64,000 bases of DNA, taken from an uncultured bacterium. Lineage in GTDB: Bacteria; Oederibacteriota; PGYV01; Palsa-1178. Within the stretch, counting starts at the first letter, position 1. Every line of letters begins with the position of its first letter. This document shows positions 44,425 through 52,888 of the stretch, one piece after another. Both the position numbers and the translations under genes were made by a program. Under the pieces are notes generated by a model. It was not told the DNA's origin, did not search any database, and saw only the letters and a program-made list of their open reading frames with translations. Location: positions 62,001 to 126,000 of the forward strand of contig CALAOR010000090.1 in assembly GCA_937889595.1 (NCBI GenBank). Reading direction: 5' to 3'.

Positions 44425-46191
44425 ATGAATACTTACAAAAGGCTTCTGGTTTACATGAAACCCTATATGGACAGGATCATAATAGCAATGATTTTTATGA
44501 TTTTTACATCCGGTTTAACTGCGGCTTCCATGTATATCATCAAGCCTGTCATAGACAAGATACTGGCAAACCCGGACAAGACCGAGGCCATGAAGTGGAT
44601 CAGCATACTCCCGCTCGCTATTATTATAATCTTTGTATTTAAGGGCGTATGCGGTTACATACAGAACTATCTCATCAACTACGTTGGAAGCAAGATAATC
44701 CTGAACATGAGGAAACAGCTTTATGACCACATAACCGGCCTTTCCATGAACTTTTTTAACAACCAGAAGATCGGTGTGCTTATATCCAGGATAACCAATG
44801 ACGTCCAGATGGTGCAGGGCGCGCTTGCCAATTTACTTGGCAACCTGGTCGGGAGCGTTTTGACCATTGCCGGATTGGTCGGGCTCCTTTTCTTTTTAAG
44901 CTGGAAATTTGCCCTGATAACCATGGTCGTTTTTCCACTGGCTGTGCTGCCCATTTCCAAATTCAGCAAAAAGATAAAATCAGCGGCCGGCAATGTTCAG
45001 ATGAAGATGGGGGACATGACTTCGATCTTAAACGAAACATTCAACGGCATACGCATAGTAAAGGCTTTTGGCATGGAAAACTATGAACGCAGAAAATTCA
45101 GCTCCGAGCTTTCCGGCCTTTTTGACCATACCATGAGGGGCACGAGGGCCTATATCATGTCTTCGCCGGTAATGGAATCCATCGGGTCGATAGGCATAGC
45201 TGTACTGGTCTGGGTTGCGGGTACCGCCGTTATCAAAGGCGAGCTTACGGCCGGAACGTTCTTTTCTTTCATCGGCGGGCTTATTGCGCTTTACCCGCAG
45301 ATAAAAAAATTAAACGACATCAACAACGTCGTACAACAGGCGCTGGCGGCCGCTGAAAGGGTATTTTCAATCATTGACACAAAACCGGAAATAATCGAGC
45401 CGGAAAACCCGAAAGAGGTAAATGAATTCGCAGCGTCGGTCGAGTTCAAGAACATAAGTTTTAATTATATTGAAGACCAGGATGTGTTAAGGGATGTGAG
45501 TTTTAAGATAAACAAAGGCGAGATATTCGCCGTTGTAGGGCCGTCAGGCGCGGGAAAGAGCACTCTCGCGGACCTCCTTGCCAGGTTTTATGATGTAAAA
45601 AAAGGTTTGATAACCATAGACGGCACAGACATAAAGGACATAAAGATCGCGTCCCTCCGCAATCTAATAGGCATAGTGACGCAGGAAACCATACTTTTCA
45701 ATGACACCATAAAAAATAATATATCATACGGACAGGAAAGCAATGACATGGCAAAAGTCGAGATGGCCGCGCGCGCGGCAAACGCCGCGGAGTTCATTGA
45801 AAAAATGCCGGACAAATACGACACGCTTATAGGCGACAGGGGGGTAAGGCTCTCGGGCGGCCAGCGGCAGAGGATGGCGATAGCCAGGGCCATACTGAAA
45901 AACCCGCCCATACTCATACTTGACGAGGCAACCTCATCGCTGGATTCGGAATCCGAGATACTCGTGCAGGAAGCCATAAATAACCTGATGAAGAACAGGA
46001 CAACATTTGTAATAGCCCACAGGCTGTCCACGGTAAGGAACGCCGCGAATATAATAGTCGTGGACAATAAAGGTATAGCTGAAGAAGGGGACCACGAGGC
46101 GCTGATGAAAAAGAACGGCGTGTATACCAAACTTTACAACCTGCAGTTTAAGCTCCATAAGGAAATTAAGGCCGATGAGACATCGCAATAA
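44425..46191 (+). CDS. MsbA-like lipid/LPS-core ABC exporter
   Basis: 588-residue homodimeric-type exporter: six TM helices (about 1-325), then an ATPase with GPSGAGKSTLADLLARF, LSGGQRQRMAIARAIL, LILDEATSSLDSE and AHRLSTV; the catalytic Glu is present. The class includes MsbA, which flips lipid A-core across the inner membrane. Assignment is supported by gene order: the GmhB start overlaps its end by 17 bp and heptose/Kdo genes follow. AAGGAG precedes ATG 44425. Drug export is the alternative, but the LPS context makes lipid A-core flipping most likely. Confidence 0.88.
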   Translation: MNTYKRLLVYMKPYMDRIIIAMIFMIFTSGLTAASMYIIKPVIDKILANPDKTEAMKWISILPLAIIIIFVFKGVCGYIQNYLINYVGSKIILNMRKQLYDHITGLSMNFFNNQKIGVLISRITNDVQMVQGALANLLGNLVGSVLTIAGLVGLLFFLSWKFALITMVVFPLAVLPISKFSKKIKSAAGNVQMKMGDMTSILNETFNGIRIVKAFGMENYERRKFSSELSGLFDHTMRGTRAYIMSSPVMESIGSIGIAVLVWVAGTAVIKGELTAGTFFSFIGGLIALYPQIKKLNDINNVVQQALAAAERVFSIIDTKPEIIEPENPKEVNEFAASVEFKNISFNYIEDQDVLRDVSFKINKGEIFAVVGPSGAGKSTLADLLARFYDVKKGLITIDGTDIKDIKIASLRNLIGIVTQETILFNDTIKNNISYGQESNDMAKVEMAARAANAAEFIEKMPDKYDTLIGDRGVRLSGGQRQRMAIARAILKNPPILILDEATSSLDSESEILVQEAINNLMKNRTTFVIAHRLSTVRNAANIIVVDNKGIAEEGDHEALMKKNGVYTKLYNLQFKLHKEIKADETSQ

Positions 46192-46747
46192 AGCCGCGTT
46201 CATAGACCGCGACGGCAACCTCATACATGAAGTGGGGTATATAAGTTCTCTTAAAAAGGTTAAGTTTTATTCCAGGTCCATAGAAGCCTTAAAGCTGCTT
46301 AAAGATAACGGTTATAAAGTAATAGTGGTCACAAACCAGTCAGGCGTTGCGAGGGGATACATCACCGAAGCTTTTGTTGAAAGCGTCCACAAATACATAG
46401 ACGGGCTGCTGAAAAAATACGGGTTAAAAATAGACGCTTACTATTACTGCCCGCATCATGCGAAAAAAGCGGTTATAAAGAAATACCTTATTGACTGCGA
46501 TTGCAGGAAGCCCAAGATCGGCATGATAAAAGCGGCGCAGAAAAAGTTCGGCATAGAACTTAAAGAAAGTTTCATGATAGGCGACAAACTCACGGACGTC
46601 CATATGGGAAAAAATGCGAAAATGAGGACCGCGTTGGTGATGACGGGGTACGGCAAAAAGGAAAAGTTGTTAATAAAGGAAGCATACGACAAACCGGATG
46701 TGCTTGCGAAGGATTTTTATCAGGCAGTTAAGTTGTTAATAAAATAA
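46175..46747 (+). CDS. gmhB: D-glycero-D-manno-heptose 1,7-bisphosphate phosphatase
   Basis: 190-residue HAD-superfamily phosphatase. Motif I is FIDRDGNL (nucleophile and acid/base Asp), VVTNQSGVARG is the motif II region, and FMIGDKLTDVHMG is the motif IV region. A zinc-binding Cys/His set (CPHH...CDCRKPK) is typical of GmhB and histidinol-phosphatases of this branch. It removes the C7 phosphate from heptose bisphosphate before nucleotide transfer by HldE. Overlap with the MsbA-like gene and location upstream of HldE modules favour GmhB over histidinol-phosphate phosphatase. Ribosome site is weak (AAGG), consistent with coupling. Confidence 0.9.
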   Translation: MRHRNKAAFIDRDGNLIHEVGYISSLKKVKFYSRSIEALKLLKDNGYKVIVVTNQSGVARGYITEAFVESVHKYIDGLLKKYGLKIDAYYYCPHHAKKAVIKKYLIDCDCRKPKIGMIKAAQKKFGIELKESFMIGDKLTDVHMGKNAKMRTALVMTGYGKKEKLLIKEAYDKPDVLAKDFYQAVKLLIK

Positions 46748-46756
46748 AAAGGTTTT

Positions 46757-46948
46757 GTAGAGAGGGGGCTTGCCCCCTCTCACAGCGGGCTTTAATTGCG
46801 GTTTTATGTAGTCGCACCCTCTACGTCCCACCGGGGTGCGCCTGCGGGAAAGCAAGCAAAGCATAAACAGTTCTGTGAACAGTCTAATACGTGAGGATTA
46901 TTATCCGTATCTAGGCGCGGGCCGGTGGAACGCAGGCCCGCGACTACA
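46757..46948. repeat. Cluster of three REP-like hairpins between gmhB and hldE copy A
   Basis: Unit 1 (46757-46780) GTAGAGAGGGGGCTTGCCCC plus CTCT is nearly the MITE inner hairpin. Unit 2 (46807-46850) is the exact reverse complement of the 44-bp repeat at 22117. Unit 3 (46915-46948), GCGGGCC...GGCCCGCGACTACA, shares the CGACTACA end with unit 2. All have GTAG/CTAC ends and G+C-rich stems, consistent with one RAYT-mobilised family. The gap holds no gene. Confidence 0.8.
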
Positions 46949-46987
46949 CGAGCGGTTTTGTGTAGTAAATATTTTTAAGGAGATGTT

Positions 46988-47977
46988 ATGAACAAATACG
47001 CGGCAATAATTGAAAAATTCAAGGGCAAAAAAATCCTTGTTTTGGGCGACTTCATCCTCGACGAATACTTATACGGCGAAACAGAACGCATTTCGCGTGA
47101 AGCTCCTGTGCTTATTTTGAAATACAACAAATCCACCTACCTCGCGGGCGGCGGCGCAAACCCCGTCATGAATATTGCCGACCTCGGCGCTTTGGCGGTT
47201 CCGGTTTCGATCGTTGGAACCGATGAATATTCCGAAATATTATTAAGGATGATGGAAGAAAAAGGCGTTGACCCGTCGTTTATAGTACGGACAGGCAGCT
47301 ACAGCGTGCCCGTTAAAACCAGGGTCATGGCCGGTTCGGTCCATACCGTAAAGCAGCAGATAGTCAGGATAGACAGGTATAATGAAGGCGTGCTGGATAA
47401 GAATACCGAGGCTATGCTTATCGAAAACATCAAAAGGGCCGCAGAAAATATTGAAGTCATACTTGTTTCTGATTACGGCAGCGGCATGATAACCGACGGC
47501 GTTATAAAAGCCATAAACGCCCTGGCTAAAAAGGGTAAGAAGGTGGTTGTCGATTCCCGTTACGGCCTTAAAAAGTTCAAATACGTCGCCACGGCAACGC
47601 CGAACGAGACAGAGGCGGGCCCCGCGGTTGATTATGAAAAGTATGAGGAAAAGGATGTGGAGTATATAGTGAAACAGCTTGGCAAAATGATGAAGGCAAA
47701 AGGCATGATAGTGACCCGCGGAAGCCGCGGCATGATAGTGTTTGAAAATAAAAAACTTGTCAAGGTCGCGCCGTTCGGAAGCGACGAGATAGTCGATGTT
47801 TCAGGCGCGGGCGATACCGTATCATCCATTATTTCCATAGCCTTAGCCTGCGGCGCGAAACTCTCCGACGCGGCTTACCTGGCCAATATCGGCGGAGGGC
47901 TTGTGGTAATGAAACGCGGGGTGGCTACAGTCACGGTAAATGAACTCAAAGGAGCGCTTAAAAATGTCAAAGCTTAA
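46988..47977 (+). CDS. PfkB-family sugar kinase, HldE N-terminal-domain type (copy A, diverged)
   Basis: 329-residue kinase resembling the heptose-7-phosphate kinase half of HldE: VLGDFILDEYLYG, ERISREAPVLILKY, SDYGSGMITDGVI, and the anion-hole/base motif VSGAGDTV. The sugar-binding stretch that reads PGGAANV in E. coli HldE (and in copy B here) is AGGGANPV, so the substrate may differ or the gene may be drifting. AAGGAG precedes ATG 46988. A separate nucleotidyltransferase gene overlaps its end by 14 bp, mirroring the two halves of fused HldE. Either a second ADP-heptose synthase or a related NDP-sugar route. Confidence 0.82.
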   Translation: MNKYAAIIEKFKGKKILVLGDFILDEYLYGETERISREAPVLILKYNKSTYLAGGGANPVMNIADLGALAVPVSIVGTDEYSEILLRMMEEKGVDPSFIVRTGSYSVPVKTRVMAGSVHTVKQQIVRIDRYNEGVLDKNTEAMLIENIKRAAENIEVILVSDYGSGMITDGVIKAINALAKKGKKVVVDSRYGLKKFKYVATATPNETEAGPAVDYEKYEEKDVEYIVKQLGKMMKAKGMIVTRGSRGMIVFENKKLVKVAPFGSDEIVDVSGAGDTVSSIISIALACGAKLSDAAYLANIGGGLVVMKRGVATVTVNELKGALKNVKA

Positions 47978-48443
47978 AAAAAGGGAAGAACTCGCTAAAA
48001 TAGTGGCAAAGCTGAAAAAACAGGGAAAGAAAGTATCGTTTGCCAACGGTTGTTTTGATATAATTCATGTGGGCCATGTGAGGTTTTTGAAAGCGGCCAG
48101 GGAAAAGGGCGATGTGCTCGTGCTCGGCTTAAACTCGGATGCGTCCGTCAGGAAACTCAAAGGTGAAGGCCGCCCGCTTGTGAACCAGCGCGAGAGGGCG
48201 GAGATAATGTCAGCCTTTGAATTTGTGGATTACATAGTGATATTCAACGAACTGACCGTTGATAAAACACTGCAAATTCTTTTACCGACATATCACTGCA
48301 AGGGGACGGATTATACTGCGGATACTGTGCCGGAGAGGGAGATGGCGAAGAAGTTCGGGATAAAGATCGCCATAGTGGGGGATCCGAAGGATCATTCCAC
48401 CAAAGACATTATAAGGACGATATTGGAAAAACACAAAAAGTAA
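47964..48443 (+). CDS. Cytidylyltransferase-like enzyme, HldE C-terminal-domain type (copy A, diverged)
   Basis: 159 residues of the HldE2/RfaE2 nucleotidyltransferase family: FANGCFDIIHVGHVRFL contains the HxGH nucleotide-binding motif, VLVLGLNSDASVR and the late signature follow. The region that reads STTNII in canonical enzymes (and copy B) is STKDII, and GTDYTADTV replaces GGDW. So the fold is intact but specificity could be altered. Tracked start 47940 is replaced by ATG 47964 behind AGGAG. Product would be an NDP-sugar, most likely ADP-heptose. Confidence 0.82.
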   Translation: MSKLKKREELAKIVAKLKKQGKKVSFANGCFDIIHVGHVRFLKAAREKGDVLVLGLNSDASVRKLKGEGRPLVNQRERAEIMSAFEFVDYIVIFNELTVDKTLQILLPTYHCKGTDYTADTVPEREMAKKFGIKIAIVGDPKDHSTKDIIRTILEKHKK

Positions 48444-48496
48444 TGCCGGGTGCAGAATGCCGGATAAAAAAGACAGTTTGAACTGTAAAGGGGTTT

Positions 48497-49477
48497 ATGA
48501 ATAAAATATTGATTTCAAGGACAGACGGCGTAGGGGATCTGTTGCTTACAACCCCGCTTATACATGAGGTGAAAGCGAAATACCCGGAAGCAAAATTAAC
48601 CGTGCTGGTTTCCAAATACGCCGGAGAGCTTCTTTTAAACAATCCGGATGTTGACGGCGTCATAGCCTATGATAAAAATGATCCCAAGTCGCTCCTGTCA
48701 AAATTAAGATCAGAAAAATTCGACGCCGTGATCGCAGCCTATCCGCGGCCCGGGCTTGCGTGGCATTTTTTCATGGCAGGGATACCGCAAAGATACGGGA
48801 CGGCCTCTAGATGGTATTCCATATTTTATAACAAGCCGGTTTGGATGAGCAGGAAAAAATCCGAGAAAAGCGAAGCTGACTATAACATAATGTCCGCAGG
48901 CAGGCTGCTTGACGGGGCGCGGGCAATTAAAGAATACTATTATATCACTGAAGAGGAAAAACAAAAGGGCCTGGAATATTTGCGGTTAAAAGGTTTAAGC
49001 CCTGGTTTTATCATAATCCATCCCGGAAGCAGGGGTTCTGCGTGGAATTTAAGCGAAGCAGCCTATGCCAAACTTACCAATGAACTGCTGAATAATGGTT
49101 ATACCGTGTTGTTGACAGGCGGTAGCCCTGAGAAGTGCATGCTGTTCAGGATCAAAGATTACGCCGTGCAGGTCGGAAAACCTGTCATTATGGAAGAGGA
49201 ACTTTCTTTGAGGGAATTCGCGGGCGTCATATCACACGCGGCTGTTTTGATCAGCGGTTCCACCGGGCCCATGCACATTGCGGCGGCGCTTGGCGTTAAG
49301 ACCCTCAGCTTTTTTCCGCCGGATATTGCCGCGGCGATGAAACCGAAGCGGTGGGCGCCGCTCGGGAACAAACAGGCCATAATACAACCGGACTCAAAAT
49401 TGCCGAAAGTCCGGGCAATGGATTCAATCGGTACGGAACTGATATTATCAAAACTAAAGGAACTCATGGCAAAATGA
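48497..49477 (+). CDS. Glycosyltransferase family 9 (heptosyltransferase-like)
   Basis: 326-residue GT-B fold enzyme. MNKILISRTDGVGDLLLTTPLI is the typical GT9 start, FIIIHPGSRGSAWN is the linker-side donor motif, and VLISGSTGPMHIAAALGVKTLSFF is the nucleotide-sugar binding stretch of ADP-heptose:LPS heptosyltransferases. It would add L,D-heptose to the Kdo or heptose of the LPS inner core at the cytoplasmic membrane. The ADP-heptose synthase genes beside it support this. GGGG precedes ATG 48497. The stop overlaps the LysM-DUF3108 gene. Confidence 0.9.
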   Translation: MNKILISRTDGVGDLLLTTPLIHEVKAKYPEAKLTVLVSKYAGELLLNNPDVDGVIAYDKNDPKSLLSKLRSEKFDAVIAAYPRPGLAWHFFMAGIPQRYGTASRWYSIFYNKPVWMSRKKSEKSEADYNIMSAGRLLDGARAIKEYYYITEEEKQKGLEYLRLKGLSPGFIIIHPGSRGSAWNLSEAAYAKLTNELLNNGYTVLLTGGSPEKCMLFRIKDYAVQVGKPVIMEEELSLREFAGVISHAAVLISGSTGPMHIAAALGVKTLSFFPPDIAAAMKPKRWAPLGNKQAIIQPDSKLPKVRAMDSIGTELILSKLKELMAK

Positions 49478-50532
49478 AAAAACAAATCATGCTTTTTGTA
49501 TTGGCGGCGCTTATTTTCGTGTCATGCGCGTCTGCCCCGAGAAAGGTATCCGTGCTTGAAGTCACAAAAAGCGAAAAAATAGTCAGGGCCGCGGCGCAGA
49601 AGGAAGTTGAAAATAATCCGCCCGGCGACTTAAATACTTACTATACGGTCAAAAAAGGCGATACTTTATGGAAAATATCAAAGACAGTTTGCGGCAAAGG
49701 CTCTTACTGGGAAAACATTGCCGCTTTAAACGCGCTTAAAGTCAATGCCGTATTAAGGGCGGGGATGAAGCTTAAAACAACCAATGTGTGCGGCCCGGCG
49801 GAAGATAAAGGAAATACAAAAAATGCCGTAAAAAAGGTTTTCACATACAGGGTTACAGAAAACAAGGCATTTGGAGCGGGTGAAAAGCTTACTTTTGGGA
49901 TTAAATACTTCGGGGTAACGGCGGGTATTGCCGTCCTTGAAGTCAAGGGAATTGAAAAATATAATGACAGGCAGGTTTACCACATAGACGCGACAGCCAG
50001 GACGGCCCCGTTTTTTGAAACGTTTTACAGGGTGAAAGACGTCATATCAACCTACATGGATGTCATGGGGCTGTTTTCGTGGAAGTACTCAAAGAAGCTC
50101 GAAGAAGGCGGATACCGCAACACCACGATAATGGAATTTAACCACGAACAGTCATATGCCGTTAAAAAAAACGGGGACAAGTGCGATATAGTGCCGTTTG
50201 TGCAGGATGTACTGTCGGAATTCTATTATTTCAGGAGCATTTATAAAGGCGAAAATGAAGTCAGGATAGACGTGGCGTCGGACGAATGCAAGACATATCA
50301 GATAGTTGTAAAAAAATTGCGTAATGAGAAAATAACAACCGATGCGGGAGAATTTGACTGTATAGTTGTCCAGCCTTTTTTAAAATATGAGGGTATTTTC
50401 AGGCAAAAAGGCGATGTCTGGCTATGGCTGACAAACGATAAAAACCTGATGCCGGTGCAAATAAAAAGCCAGATAGCGATAGGTACAATAGACGTTATAC
50501 TGCAGGAAGCGGTCGTGGTGAAGGCGGAGTAG
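49474..50532 (+). CDS. LysM-DUF3108 lipoprotein
   Basis: 352 residues: signal peptide with lipobox (LIFVSC), a LysM peptidoglycan-binding domain (about 48-95: YYTVKKGDTLWKISK, INAALNAL-type centre, VLRAGMKLK), then a DUF3108 domain (about 125-350) with LTFGIKYFGVTAGIAVLEV, RVKDVISTYMDVMGLFSWKYSK and a KGDVWLWLTNDKNLMPVQIK end. DUF3108 proteins are periplasmic and often beside LPS genes; function unknown. LysM would tether the lipoprotein to peptidoglycan. Tracked start 49351 is too early; ATG 49474 overlaps the GT9 stop. Fusion of the two domains is unusual to my knowledge. Confidence 0.88.
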   Translation: MKKQIMLFVLAALIFVSCASAPRKVSVLEVTKSEKIVRAAAQKEVENNPPGDLNTYYTVKKGDTLWKISKTVCGKGSYWENIAALNALKVNAVLRAGMKLKTTNVCGPAEDKGNTKNAVKKVFTYRVTENKAFGAGEKLTFGIKYFGVTAGIAVLEVKGIEKYNDRQVYHIDATARTAPFFETFYRVKDVISTYMDVMGLFSWKYSKKLEEGGYRNTTIMEFNHEQSYAVKKNGDKCDIVPFVQDVLSEFYYFRSIYKGENEVRIDVASDECKTYQIVVKKLRNEKITTDAGEFDCIVVQPFLKYEGIFRQKGDVWLWLTNDKNLMPVQIKSQIAIGTIDVILQEAVVVKAE

Positions 50533-50533
50533 T

Positions 50534-50776
50534 GCTTTGTTTGTTCTAAGTTCTATGTTATCTGTTCTTTGTTCTCTGTTCTCTGTTCTCTGTTCCAAGT
50601 TCTACGTTCTATGTTCTGTAACAAAGAACAGAGAACAAAGAACCGAACAGAGAACAGAGAACAGAAAACAGAGAACAGAGAACAGAGAACAAAGAACAAA
50701 GAACAAAGAACATAGAACATAGAACAAAGAACAGAGAACAGAGAACAGAGAACAGAGAACAGAGAACAAACAAAGC
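50534..50776. repeat. Palindromic heptanucleotide array 1
   Basis: About eleven copies of GTTCTNT-type 7-mers (50543-50619), then reversal at a hinge (TTCTGTAACAAAGAACAGAG) into about twenty-one copies of the complementary AACARAG 7-mers (to about 50772). The outer ends GCTTTGTTTGTTC and GAACAAACAAAGC are exact inverses. The RNA would form one very long hairpin. It fills most of the gap before gmhA. ORFs 50537-50722 and 50602-50808 are artefacts of it. Confidence 0.9.
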
Positions 50777-50790
50777 TCTTCGTTTTTCTG

Positions 50791-50820
50791 TTGACTAAAC
50801 CAGCCCAAACCTATTATAAT
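50791..50820 (+). promoter_or_regulatory. Candidate sigma70 promoter of the gmhA-hldE cassette
   Basis: TTGACT (50791-50796), 18-bp spacer, TATAAT (50815-50820), just after the heptamer array and 30 bp before ATG 50850. Confidence 0.65.
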
Positions 50821-50849
50821 TATATATCCTAAGACAAAAGGGAGCTGTT

Positions 50850-51425
50850 ATGCCGGATTACTTTGAGAAGTCAATTAAGGAAAGCTGCGCTGTAAAGGTG
50901 AAAAGCTACAAGGCAAACAAGTCAAAACTTCAAAAAGCGGTAGACTCCCTATTCACCACCTTCAAAACAGGAAATAAAATCCTCATATTCGGAAACGGCG
51001 GTTCAGCCGCTGACGCTCAGCATATCGCCGCCGAATTCGTTGTGCGTTTAAAACTCGAGCGCAGGGGATATCCCGCGATCGCTTTAACTACGGATTCTTC
51101 GGTACTTACTTCATGCGGAAATGATTACGGGTTCGACAGGGTGTTTGAACGGCAGGTGGAGGCCCTGGGAAGTTTTGGGGATCTGGCTATCGCCATATCC
51201 ACTTCGGGCAACTCCAAAAATGTCGTGCTGGCAATACAGGAAGCCAAAAGAAAGGGCATGCAGGTGATAGGGTTCACCGGCAAAGGCGGGGGAAAGATGG
51301 GCAAACTTTGCGACATACTCGTAGACGTGCAGTCATCCAACACCATGAGGATCCAGGAAACTCACATTACTTATTTCCACGTGATATGCGATCTTGTGGA
51401 AAAAAAGCTTGCGGGGGAAATATAA
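50850..51425 (+). CDS. gmhA: Sedoheptulose-7-phosphate isomerase
   Basis: 191-residue SIS-domain isomerase making D-glycero-D-manno-heptose 7-phosphate, the first step of ADP-heptose synthesis. Motifs: LIFGNGGSAADAQHIAAEFV (phosphate binding), LTTDSSVLTSCGNDYGFDRVFERQV and ISTSGNSKNVV. The late catalytic His is probable in QETHITYFHVICDLVE. GGGAG lies before ATG 50850. Sedoheptulose 7-phosphate would come from the pentose phosphate/transketolase network. The hldE1 copy B gene starts at its stop. Confidence 0.95.
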   Translation: MPDYFEKSIKESCAVKVKSYKANKSKLQKAVDSLFTTFKTGNKILIFGNGGSAADAQHIAAEFVVRLKLERRGYPAIALTTDSSVLTSCGNDYGFDRVFERQVEALGSFGDLAIAISTSGNSKNVVLAIQEAKRKGMQVIGFTGKGGGKMGKLCDILVDVQSSNTMRIQETHITYFHVICDLVEKKLAGEI

Positions 51426-51426
51426 T

Positions 51427-52410
51427 TTGAACAGGATAAGCAGGAAAACACTGAAAAAATTGGTCGGTAAATTCAAAAATAAAAAAGTGCTTGTCGTAGG
51501 CGACCTTATGATAGACGAATATATATGGGGAAAAGTGTCCAGAATATCTCCGGAAGCGCCCATACCGGTTGTGGAAGTGCAGAAGGAAGATTCCAAACCC
51601 GGAGGCGCCGCAAATGTCATCTTAAACTTGGTGTCCCTGGGCGCAAAAGTCTTTGCCGCGGGCGTGACGGGCAGGGATGACAACGCGAAAAGGCTTAATG
51701 CGTACCTGAAAAAAGTGAAAGTGAATACGTCGGCTGTTGTTGCGGATAAAACCAGGCCGACCACGGTTAAAACAAGGGTTATTGCCCATCACCAGCAGGT
51801 TGTACGCATTGACAAGGAACATAAAGCGGACATTTCGGCCGCCACGGCCCGGAATATTATCAGGAAAGTTTCAAAGATAATAAAAAAGATAGACGCAATA
51901 ATATTTTCCGACTATGACAAAGGGCTGCTGACCGGCTGCCTTGTCGACGGCATCATGAATATGTCAAAAGGCATGATCGTCACGGTTGACCCGAAGCCCG
52001 GCAACGTGGGCATATTCAGGGATGTGACGCTCATATCGCCGAATAAAAAAGAAGCGTCGGAAGCGGCGGGCATACAGATCACAAACGAAGAGGACGTCTT
52101 AAGCGCGTCAAAAATACTAAAAGACATTACAAATTCACAGGCCATACTGATTACCCGCGGGGAGGAAGGCATGTCCTTATATGAGGACGGCCGCATCCGT
52201 TCGGTGCCGACAGTGGCCAGAGAAGTGTTTGACGTGACCGGCGCGGGCGATACCGTTATCTCCGTGGTTACGCTTGCGCTCGCCTCGGGCTCGACATTTG
52301 ACGAGGCGGCAGTGCTTTCAAACATAGCCGCCGGCGTAGTGGTGGCTGAAGTCGGGGTAGTGACGCTTAATCCAAAGGAACTGGAAGCGGCGGTCGATGA
52401 AAGGCACTGA
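51427..52410 (+). CDS. hldE1: D-glycero-beta-D-manno-heptose-7-phosphate kinase (HldE N-terminal half, copy B)
   Basis: 327-residue PfkB-family kinase close to the E. coli HldE kinase domain: VLVVGDLMIDEYIWG, SRISPEAPIPVVEV, KPGGAANVILNL, FSDYDKGLLT, and DVTGAGDTVISVV. It phosphorylates the C1 of heptose 7-phosphate. The tracked start ATG 51394 would overlap gmhA by 32 bp; TTG 51427, one base after the gmhA stop and behind GGGGGAA, is preferred. The nucleotidyltransferase gene overlaps its end by 14 bp. More canonical than copy A at 46988. Confidence 0.9.
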   Translation: MNRISRKTLKKLVGKFKNKKVLVVGDLMIDEYIWGKVSRISPEAPIPVVEVQKEDSKPGGAANVILNLVSLGAKVFAAGVTGRDDNAKRLNAYLKKVKVNTSAVVADKTRPTTVKTRVIAHHQQVVRIDKEHKADISAATARNIIRKVSKIIKKIDAIIFSDYDKGLLTGCLVDGIMNMSKGMIVTVDPKPGNVGIFRDVTLISPNKKEASEAAGIQITNEEDVLSASKILKDITNSQAILITRGEEGMSLYEDGRIRSVPTVAREVFDVTGAGDTVISVVTLALASGSTFDEAAVLSNIAAGVVVAEVGVVTLNPKELEAAVDERH

Positions 52411-52885
52411 TAAAGTGATTCTTGACAGGAACAAACTGGCTGCAGCCGTCACTAAACTAAAAAAGCAGGGTAAAAAAATAGTGTTCACAAACGGCTGTTA
52501 TGACCTTCTTCACGGCGGGCATATAAGGTTCTTAATTGCCGCAAAGAAGATGGGCGATGTTTTAGTGCTTGCTTTGAACAGCGACGCTTCGGTTAAAAGG
52601 ATTAAGGGCCCAAAGCGGCCCGTGACCCCGCAGGATGAAAGGGCGGAAGTCATGTCAGCCCTGGAATGTGTGGATATAGTGACTGTTTTTGATGAAAACG
52701 ACCCGTATAATATAATAAAGGACATAGTACCGGATGTGCTGGTTAAAGGCGGGGACTGGGGACTGGATAGGATAATTGGCGCGGATATTGTAAAAGCTGC
52801 GGGCGGAAAAGTAAAAAACGTCCCATATGTCAAGGGTAAGTCGACTACGAATATAATCGAGAAGGTTTTGAAGTACTATAAATAA
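52397..52885 (+). CDS. hldE2: ADP-heptose synthase nucleotidyltransferase (HldE C-terminal half, copy B)
   Basis: 162-residue RfaE2-type adenylyltransferase: VFTNGCYDLLHGGHIRFL (HxGH), VLVLALNSDASVKRIKGP, VDIVTVFDENDPY, VLVKGGDW and KGKSTTNIIEKVL, all close to E. coli HldE. It turns heptose 1-phosphate into ADP-heptose. Overlaps the kinase gene; these two with gmhA form a compact cassette between the two heptamer arrays. The array begins 3 bp after the stop, so it probably also ends the transcript. Confidence 0.93.
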   Translation: MKGTDKVILDRNKLAAAVTKLKKQGKKIVFTNGCYDLLHGGHIRFLIAAKKMGDVLVLALNSDASVKRIKGPKRPVTPQDERAEVMSALECVDIVTVFDENDPYNIIKDIVPDVLVKGGDWGLDRIIGADIVKAAGGKVKNVPYVKGKSTTNIIEKVLKYYK

Positions 52886-52888
52886 TTT

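Noticed and set aside
50537-50808. ORFs 50537-50722 (+) and 50602-50808 (-) as genes
   Set aside because: They translate the heptamer array (LCSLFSVLCS repeats); low complexity on both strands and no ribosome site.
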